Positions 6,575 through 10,301 of a stretch of DNA of 10,301 nt are shown here, one piece after another (positions within the stretch are counted from its first letter, which is position 1; every line of letters begins with the position of its first letter). Position numbers and translations under genes: made by a program. Below the pieces are notes generated by a model. The model saw only the letters and a list, made by a program, of their open reading frames with translations, was not told the DNA's origin and searched no databases. This DNA comes from Chloroflexota bacterium. GTDB lineage: Bacteria; Chloroflexota; Dehalococcoidia; Lucifugimonadales; Lucifugimonadaceae. The DNA is taken from positions 1-10,301 of the forward strand of contig JACPRT010000227.1 in assembly GCA_016189845.1 (NCBI GenBank). The letters run 5' to 3'.

Positions 6575-6666
6575 CGATGTTCTGGCGGGACCGGCCCGGC
6601 CTGCCCCCGGTCGAGTCAGACGGTCTGGGCAAGGGCGGCCGCCCGGGCAAGGGTACACCCCGTTGA
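6541..6666 (+). CDS. Possible small ORF (41 codons) with strong ribosome site, antisense to Nudix 5' end
   Basis: AAAGGAGGT at 6527-6535 is an excellent Shine-Dalgarno match, 6 bases (counted from GGAGG) before ATG at 6541. The frame runs 41 codons to TGA at 6664-6666. The peptide starts MPYWARGVGMATMFWRDRPG and ends in a Gly/Lys/Arg-rich stretch (GLGKGGRPGKGTPR), with no membrane segment or recognised domain. Against it: the ribosome site is the complement of Nudix codons (A-T-S-F-G-G), the frame overlaps that gene's 5' end, and no promoter is evident just upstream. Treat as a candidate only. Confidence 0.22.
   Translation: MPYWARGVGMATMFWRDRPGLPPVESDGLGKGGRPGKGTPR
6617..6653. repeat. Cluster of inverted and direct repeats upstream of korAB promoter
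   Basis: CAGACGGTCTG (6617-6627) is a perfect 5-1-5 dyad. GGGCAAGGG occurs at 6627-6635 and again at 6645-6653, an 18-base spacing, and between them GGGCGGCCGCCC (6633-6644) is a perfect 12-base palindrome. The cluster ends 29 bases before the -35 element. It could be a regulator-binding region; part also encodes the GKG-GRP-GKG of the candidate small ORF. Confidence 0.4.
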
Positions 6667-6682
6667 CGATGACGGATTTCGG

Positions 6683-6712
6683 TTGACACTGGAAAGTACC
6701 GGCACCAATAAT
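6683..6712 (+). promoter_or_regulatory. Sigma70-like promoter for korAB
   Basis: TTGACA at 6683-6688 is a perfect -35 consensus. After an 18-base spacer, AATAAT at 6707-6712 matches the -10 consensus at 5 of 6 positions. The segment is visibly AT-rich against a GC-rich background. Transcription would begin near 6719 and run into korA, giving a leader of about 215 bases. Confidence 0.6.
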
Positions 6713-6843
6713 GGAAGACTTGGCTACGATTCTCGCCGCGCCAGGATAAGGAGTCATCCGCGTCGGTTGGCCGGTGCATGAAGGATCGATGCCAGTCCAG
6801 TTAACGCGCCGCCCGGATCAGTCACCAGACACGATTGACAGAC

Positions 6844-6911
6844 GGCGCTTCCCGCCGGTCGGGTCGCCATGGTGAAAGTGCGGCGCATGCGTTCGCGAGG
6901 GGCTGCTCGCG
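6844..6911 (+). other. Two potential RNA hairpins in the korAB leader
   Basis: Hairpin 1: GGCG (6844-6847) ... CCCG-CCGGT-CGGG (6851-6863) ... CGCC (6865-6868), a two-part stem. Hairpin 2: CGCGAG-GGGCTG-CTCGCG (6894-6911), a perfect 6-base stem with a 6-base loop, ending 12 bases before the korA ribosome site. No T-run follows, so they are not simple terminators. I do not recognise a known riboswitch. Confidence 0.35.
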
Positions 6912-6923
6912 CGGTCCCGGGAT

Positions 6924-6928
6924 GGAGG
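6924..6928 (+). promoter_or_regulatory. Shine-Dalgarno GGAGG favouring TTG start of korA
   Basis: GGAGG at 6924-6928 is 5 bases before TTG at 6934. The nearby ATG at 6922 overlaps this site and has no Shine-Dalgarno of its own, and TTG at 6835 has none either. Confidence 0.55.
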
Positions 6929-6933
6929 GTGGC

Positions 6934-8652
6934 TTGAAGAGCCGCGATTTCGTTGTCCGTTTCGCCGGTGAGGGTGGCCAGGGTGTCGTCACGTCCGCGG
7001 ATGCCCTCGCCAGAGCGGCCGCCCAGGTCGGATATCACGTCTACACGTTCGCGACGTTTCCGTCGCAGATCCTCGGCGGCCCGACCTGGACCCAGGTCCG
7101 GATTTCCACCGAGCCCGTGCAGAGCCAGGGCGACTCCCTCGACATCCTCGTCGCCTTCAACCGCTACGCATACGACCACCATGTGTCCGAGCTGCGCGAG
7201 AGCGGCGTCGTCGTCTACAACTCGGAGGATTTCGAACTGGGATCGAACGGCGACCGGAGTTTTGGGATCGCCGTCGACCAGATCGCCAAGTCGGTCAACA
7301 ACCCACGGGCGGCCAACATGGTCGTCATCGGGGCGGTCGCCCAGCTCGTGGACATGCCCCTCACCTACCTGGAAGGTTTCGTGAGGAAGCGGTTCACGCG
7401 CGGCCGCGATGAGGACGCGCAGGTCATCGAGTCGAACATCAAGGCGTTGAGGGCCGGCGGCGAAGCCGCGCGCAAGAGCGGTTTCGTGATCGGCGAGCTC
7501 GAGCCGCCCACCCCTCCCGCGTACGAACAGCTTCTTATCCGAGGCAACGAGGCGCTCGCGCTGGGCGCGACCGCCGCCGGCCTCAACTTCTACGTGGGAT
7601 ACCCGATCTCGCCGGCCACGACGATCCTCGTCTGGATGGAGAATAACCTTGCTGGCAAAGGTAAGTTCGTCCACCAGGTGAGCTCGGAGATCGAGGCAAT
7701 CACCGCGATCATCGGCGCGGGCTATGCCGGCGCCAAGTCGATGACGGCGACGGCCGGACCCGGGTTCTCGCTGATGAGTGAGGGTCTGGGCCTTGCATGG
7801 ATGGCGGAAATCCCGTGCGTCGTCATCGACGTCCAGCGTGGCGGCCCCGCCACCGGACTGCCGACCAAGACCGAGCAGTCCGACCTGCTGACGGCCCTGC
7901 ACCCGGCGCACGGGGACGTACGGCTTCCGGTGATCGCGCCTGGCACCGTCGAGGAATGCTTCTACGCAGCCGTGCAGGCCCTCAACTGGGCCGAGCGTTA
8001 CCAGGGTCCTGTAATAGTGCTAAGCGAGATGGCGCTCGCCGAGCGCTCGCAGAACATCCGGCGGCCCGACCTGGCATCGATCAAACCCGAACGGCGCCAG
8101 ATCTTCGCCGGGACGAACGGGTACCACCGCTACGACGCGGACGAGGTCTCGCCCATGCCGCTGCCAGGAGGTCCCGGCGCATACGTGGCGAACGCGTCGG
8201 AACACGACGGCCTGGGCGATACCACGCACCTCCCGGAGCGGCATATCCGGGGGACCGAGCGCAGGTTCGGCAAGCTGGTGCTCCTCAACGATGGATCGTT
8301 CGAGACCGACGACGCGGACTCCCCGGTGCTGATCATGCCGTGGGGCGGTTCGAAGGGACCTGCCCGCGAGGCGTACAACTTGCTCCGATCGGCCGGCATC
8401 GACGTCGGATGGGCCTACACGATGTTCCTCCATCCCCTGCCGCCGAAGCTCCTCGAACTGCTCCGGCAAAAGGAGCTGGTCATCGTGCCCGAGCTCAACT
8501 ACCAGGGCCAGTGGTCGTCGATCCTCCGCTCGGATGGAGTCAAAGCCGAATCGATCCGCCAGTACAGCGGTCTGCCATTCAACGCCAGTGAGCTTGCCGA
8601 TAAGCTCAAGTCCCGCGTGAAGCAGCACCAGGGAAGAAAGGTCCACGCATGA
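6934..8652 (+). CDS. korA: 2-oxoacid:ferredoxin oxidoreductase, fused gamma-alpha subunit (KorA type)
   Basis: The 572-residue protein has an N-terminal gamma domain (about 4-180; RDFVVRFAGEGGQGV at 4-18, LGGPTWTQVRIS). This is fused to an alpha domain beginning near 200 with NEALALGATAAGLNFYVGYP, ISPATT (225-230), SSEIEAI (250-256), TATAGPGFS (271-279) and QRGGPATGLPTKTEQSDL. A C-terminal domain II follows. The fused gamma-alpha order with a separate beta gene is the two-subunit KorAB layout known from Mycobacterium and many aerobes, lacking a built-in ferredoxin domain. The reaction is oxidative decarboxylation of a 2-oxoacid plus CoA to acyl-CoA, with electrons to ferredoxin in the cytoplasm; 2-oxoglutarate is likely but specificity is not proven. 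The start could be ATG 6922 (4 residues longer) or TTG 6835. It is transcribed from the 6683 promoter and its TGA overlaps the korB ATG by 4 bases. Confidence 0.92.
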   Translation: MKSRDFVVRFAGEGGQGVVTSADALARAAAQVGYHVYTFATFPSQILGGPTWTQVRISTEPVQSQGDSLDILVAFNRYAYDHHVSELRESGVVVYNSEDFELGSNGDRSFGIAVDQIAKSVNNPRAANMVVIGAVAQLVDMPLTYLEGFVRKRFTRGRDEDAQVIESNIKALRAGGEAARKSGFVIGELEPPTPPAYEQLLIRGNEALALGATAAGLNFYVGYPISPATTILVWMENNLAGKGKFVHQVSSEIEAITAIIGAGYAGAKSMTATAGPGFSLMSEGLGLAWMAEIPCVVIDVQRGGPATGLPTKTEQSDLLTALHPAHGDVRLPVIAPGTVEECFYAAVQALNWAERYQGPVIVLSEMALAERSQNIRRPDLASIKPERRQIFAGTNGYHRYDADEVSPMPLPGGPGAYVANASEHDGLGDTTHLPERHIRGTERRFGKLVLLNDGSFETDDADSPVLIMPWGGSKGPAREAYNLLRSAGIDVGWAYTMFLHPLPPKLLELLRQKELVIVPELNYQGQWSSILRSDGVKAESIRQYSGLPFNASELADKLKSRVKQHQGRKVHA

Positions 8653-9512
8653 GCGCGAAGAACCCCGAGTACGACTTCAAATGGTGCCCGGGTTGCGGTG
8701 ACTTCGGCGTACGGCGCGCCCTCGAGTTCGCGCTTACGGCGCGCAGCCAGAAGTACGAGCTCCCGATGTCGAACAACGTCGTGGTCGCGGGTATCGGCTG
8801 CTCCGGAAACCTGGTCCATCTGCTCGAGGGCGACCAGCCGTTTGGAATCCACGGCATCCACGGTCGCACGCTTCCGATCGCGTTCGGGATCAAGATGGCG
8901 CGGCAGGAGTTGAATGTGGTCGTGGTCGCCGGCGACGGCGACTTCCTTAGCATCGGGGCCGAGCACCTGGGCCCGCAGGCCCAGCGCAATTTGAACGTGA
9001 CATGCGTCGTCATGGACAACGGCGTGTATGGCCTCACCAAGGGCCAGAGCTCGCCGACGACCCATATCGGCGTAAAGACCAGCTCGACCCCATTCGGCAA
9101 GATCGAAGACCCGGTGAAGCCGCTCTCCCTGTACCTGGAGCTCGGCGTATCCTTCATCGCCTCGCACTACTCCAGCAAGCCCAAGGAGCTTGCGGGGCTG
9201 ATCGAGCAGGCGATGGACCACCCGGGATTCGCCATCGTGCACGTGCAGTCGCCGTGCACCACCTACAACGACACCTACGAGGCCCTCAAGGGGAACAAGG
9301 CCAAGGGCATAGAGCCGCTGGCCGTCCCGATACCTGCTGACCACGATCCAACCGACTACAAGCAGGCCGAGGCGCTGCTGTCCCAGCCGACCATCCCGGT
9401 CGGCGTGGTCTACCGCGCGGAGCGCACGACGATGGACGCTCGTTACGTGCAGATGATCGCCGGTGTCCGCGAGCGGACTCCCGAGGCGCTGGCGAAGACG
9501 TACGCGATCTAG
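8649..9512 (+). CDS. korB: 2-oxoacid:ferredoxin oxidoreductase, beta subunit (KorB type)
   Basis: This 287-residue protein has the family's usual length for a beta subunit. It has the thiamine-diphosphate motif GDGDFLSIG (95-103) through MDNGVYGLTKGQ (122-133), with Asn124 as metal ligand. Four cysteines suit one [4Fe-4S] cluster: Cys13 and Cys16 in KWCPGCGDFGVRRAL, Cys51 in GIGCSGN, and Cys203 in QSPCTTYND. HGIHGRTLPIAFGIKMA (68-84) is also characteristic. It forms the catalytic half of the complex with KorA, carrying TPP and passing electrons to an external ferredoxin, whose gene is not in the window. ATG at 8649 overlaps the korA stop (ATGA), with AAAGG at 8637-8641 as ribosome site, so the two subunits are probably translationally coupled. 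The gene converges on the plsY-like gene with 18 bases between stops. Confidence 0.93.
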   Translation: MSAKNPEYDFKWCPGCGDFGVRRALEFALTARSQKYELPMSNNVVVAGIGCSGNLVHLLEGDQPFGIHGIHGRTLPIAFGIKMARQELNVVVVAGDGDFLSIGAEHLGPQAQRNLNVTCVVMDNGVYGLTKGQSSPTTHIGVKTSSTPFGKIEDPVKPLSLYLELGVSFIASHYSSKPKELAGLIEQAMDHPGFAIVHVQSPCTTYNDTYEALKGNKAKGIEPLAVPIPADHDPTDYKQAEALLSQPTIPVGVVYRAERTTMDARYVQMIAGVRERTPEALAKTYAI

Positions 9513-9530
9513 CCAGTGATCCGGGCGCAG

Positions 9531-10220
9531 CTAGCGCTGGCGCTCCTCGACTAGCTCGCCGTCCTCGGACCCCGGCTCGTCATTCTCTGCGTCCTCGGCG
9601 CGCATTCTGCCGCCCACACCCGCCGCCCGCCTGCGGTGATAAACCACGCTGTGCAGAAGGATCGCCGCACAGATCACAGTGATGCCCGCGAACACTCCCG
9701 CATCGACTCCCGCCCAGCTTGCCTGAGAGAGCGCCAGGAATGCCGCGAAGCCTGCCAGGCCGCCCCAGAGCGTGGGGTGGGAGGTACGGTGCCATCTCCA
9801 GAGCACGAATGCCGCGATCGCCATGGGGATGGCGACTGCGAACGGAGCGAGAACAAGCGCGATGCCGACGCCGGTAGCGACGCCATCGCCACCCTTGAAC
9901 CCGGTGAATATCGAATTCCAGTGGCCCATGGTCGTCGCCAGCGCGGGCACGAGGAGCCACGCGCCGGTCAGGCCGAGCCAGATGCCAAACAGGATCGCGA
10001 GCGCACCCTTCGCGATGTCGCCGAAGAACACGATCGCGGCGAATTTTGCGCCAACATGCCTGAAGACGTTGGTGGCGCCTGCCTGGCCGCTGCCGACTTC
10101 GAAGATGTTCACGCCACGAGACCTGCTGACGCCGTAGGCAAACGGCAGCGCGCCGAGCACGTAAGCGACCAGCGCGGCCACGGCGAGATGCAGGAGGGGT
10201 GGGGATTGGATGAGGGGCAT
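9531..10220 (-). CDS. plsY: PlsY-like acyl-phosphate:glycerol-3-phosphate acyltransferase, divergent motifs
   Basis: This 229-residue polytopic membrane protein (hydrophobic segments near 9-31, 60-96, 114-141, 153-165 and 171-193) resembles PlsY, which makes lysophosphatidic acid from acyl-phosphate and glycerol-3-phosphate at the cytoplasmic membrane. Motif 1 is GSGQAGATNVFRHVG (43-57): Ser44 and Arg54 are kept, but the usual SGN is SGQ. D68 and K71-G72 are conserved. Motif 2 is GFKGGDGVATGVG (107-119), where the family normally has GGKGVAT, so a Lys is Asp112. Motif 3, normally H-x-x-N-I-x-R-L followed by G-x-E, is reduced to His190 with Val at the Asn position and no Glu. An acidic, charged tail (about 199-229) follows. 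ATG at 10220 has a weak AGGGA ribosome site about 11 bases upstream. It may be a variant PlsY or a paralog with another substrate. Family assignment is firm; activity is not. Confidence 0.82.
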   Translation of the reverse strand: MPLIQSPPLLHLAVAALVAYVLGALPFAYGVSRSRGVNIFEVGSGQAGATNVFRHVGAKFAAIVFFGDIAKGALAILFGIWLGLTGAWLLVPALATTMGHWNSIFTGFKGGDGVATGVGIALVLAPFAVAIPMAIAAFVLWRWHRTSHPTLWGGLAGFAAFLALSQASWAGVDAGVFAGITVICAAILLHSVVYHRRRAAGVGGRMRAEDAENDEPGSEDGELVEERQR

Positions 10221-10245
10221 CTGCGAACGGTTCCCTGACTGACCT

Positions 10246-10271
10246 GGGTGTTGAGAATGATATCAAGACCC
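10246..10271. repeat. Imperfect inverted repeat upstream of plsY-like gene
   Basis: GGGTGTTGA (10246-10254) and TCAAGACCC (10263-10271) are inverted copies differing at one position, with an 8-base AT-rich spacer. The dyad lies 25 bases before the plsY-like ATG and just downstream of a -10-like element, so it would fall in the first bases of the transcript or act as an operator. Confidence 0.35.
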
Positions 10272-10277
10272 GGACGC

Positions 10278-10283
10278 GTTATA
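10278..10283 (-). promoter_or_regulatory. Possible -10 element for plsY-like gene
   Basis: On the minus strand TATAAC (5 of 6 to TATAAT) lies about 58 bases before the ATG. The matching -35 would fall at or beyond the window edge, so the promoter cannot be confirmed. Confidence 0.25.
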
Positions 10284-10301
10284 CGTCTCGGTCTGATAAG
10301 G

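Larger units (their letters stand above)
6575..6933. other. Divergent intergenic/regulatory region between Nudix-GNAT and korAB
   Basis: About 360 bases separate the preferred Nudix start from the preferred korA start. Contents seen: a dyad and direct-repeat cluster (6617-6653), two GTTGAC copies 20 bases apart (6662-6667 and 6682-6687), a rightward -35/-10 pair (6683-6712), and a leader of about 215 bases with two hairpins. No convincing leftward promoter for the Nudix gene was found. Confidence 0.6.

Noticed and set aside
6789..6875. 28-codon leader peptide (ATG 6789) after AAGGA in the korAB leader
   Set aside because: Only 3 bases separate the purine stretch and ATG, and the peptide has no run of one amino acid or other attenuation sign.
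6754..7911. Long minus-strand open frame (385 codons) opposite korA
   Set aside because: It mirrors the conserved gamma-alpha coding sequence; its protein is Arg/Gly/His-rich with no domain.
9512..9541. Hairpin (GCCAGTG/CGCTGGC) between korB and the plsY-like gene as a bidirectional terminator
   Set aside because: The 7-base stem includes a G-U pair, the loop is 16 bases and there is no T-run on either strand; too weak to call.
1..10301. CRISPR array, insertion sequence, tRNA/rRNA or attachment site
   Set aside because: No spaced identical repeats, transposase motifs, terminal inverted repeats or recognisable RNA gene sequences were found on either strand by reading.

Overview
The window is GC-rich bacterial DNA with strongly G/C-biased third codon positions, tightly packed genes and TTG/GTG starts. 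The gene set is a two-subunit KorAB-type 2-oxoacid:ferredoxin oxidoreductase, MaoC/SDR lipid genes of the MFE-2 type, a penicillin-acylase-family amidase and a divergent PlsY. This would fit a member of Chloroflexota (Dehalococcoidia/SAR202-like) or Actinomycetota. That placement is an impression from gene content; nothing here proves it.

Layout. (1) Bases 1-5460, plus strand, one probable operon: the last 64 codons of a PcrA/UvrD helicase; a non-catalytic MaoC-type hot-dog protein (198-641); a catalytic MaoC hydratase (648-1094); a tandem double short-chain dehydrogenase (1105-3042); and a self-cleaving penicillin-acylase-family N-terminal nucleophile hydrolase (3085-5460, TTG start). Gaps are 2, 6, 10 and 42 bases. 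(2) Bases 5467-6574, minus strand: a Nudix hydrolase followed by a GNAT acetyltransferase with a 14-base overlap, converging on the acylase. (3) Bases 6575-6933: a divergent intergenic region holding a strong sigma70-like promoter facing right, a cluster of dyads and direct repeats, two leader hairpins, and a possible 41-codon small ORF with an excellent Shine-Dalgarno. (4) Bases 6934-9512, plus strand: korA (fused gamma-alpha) and korB (beta), overlapping by ATGA. (5) Bases 9531-10220, minus strand: a PlsY-like membrane acyltransferase with altered catalytic motifs, with a dyad and a -10-like element in front of it at the right edge.

How the genes may work together. The two hot-dog proteins plus the double dehydrogenase contain the same set of domains as the eukaryotic peroxisomal multifunctional enzyme type 2, especially fungal Fox2p (SDR-SDR-hydratase 2), split here over three adjacent genes. 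The predicted route is trans-2-enoyl-CoA to (3R)-hydroxyacyl-CoA to 3-oxoacyl-CoA. The acylase at the end of the operon could release acyl chains from N-acyl compounds to feed it, which is inference. KorAB would oxidise a 2-oxoacid (probably 2-oxoglutarate) and reduce ferredoxin. The most noteworthy items are the split Fox2-like module with its in-register tandem SDR, the PlsY with a lost motif-3 asparagine, and the korAB promoter/leader region. No mobile element, CRISPR array, tRNA or rRNA was seen.
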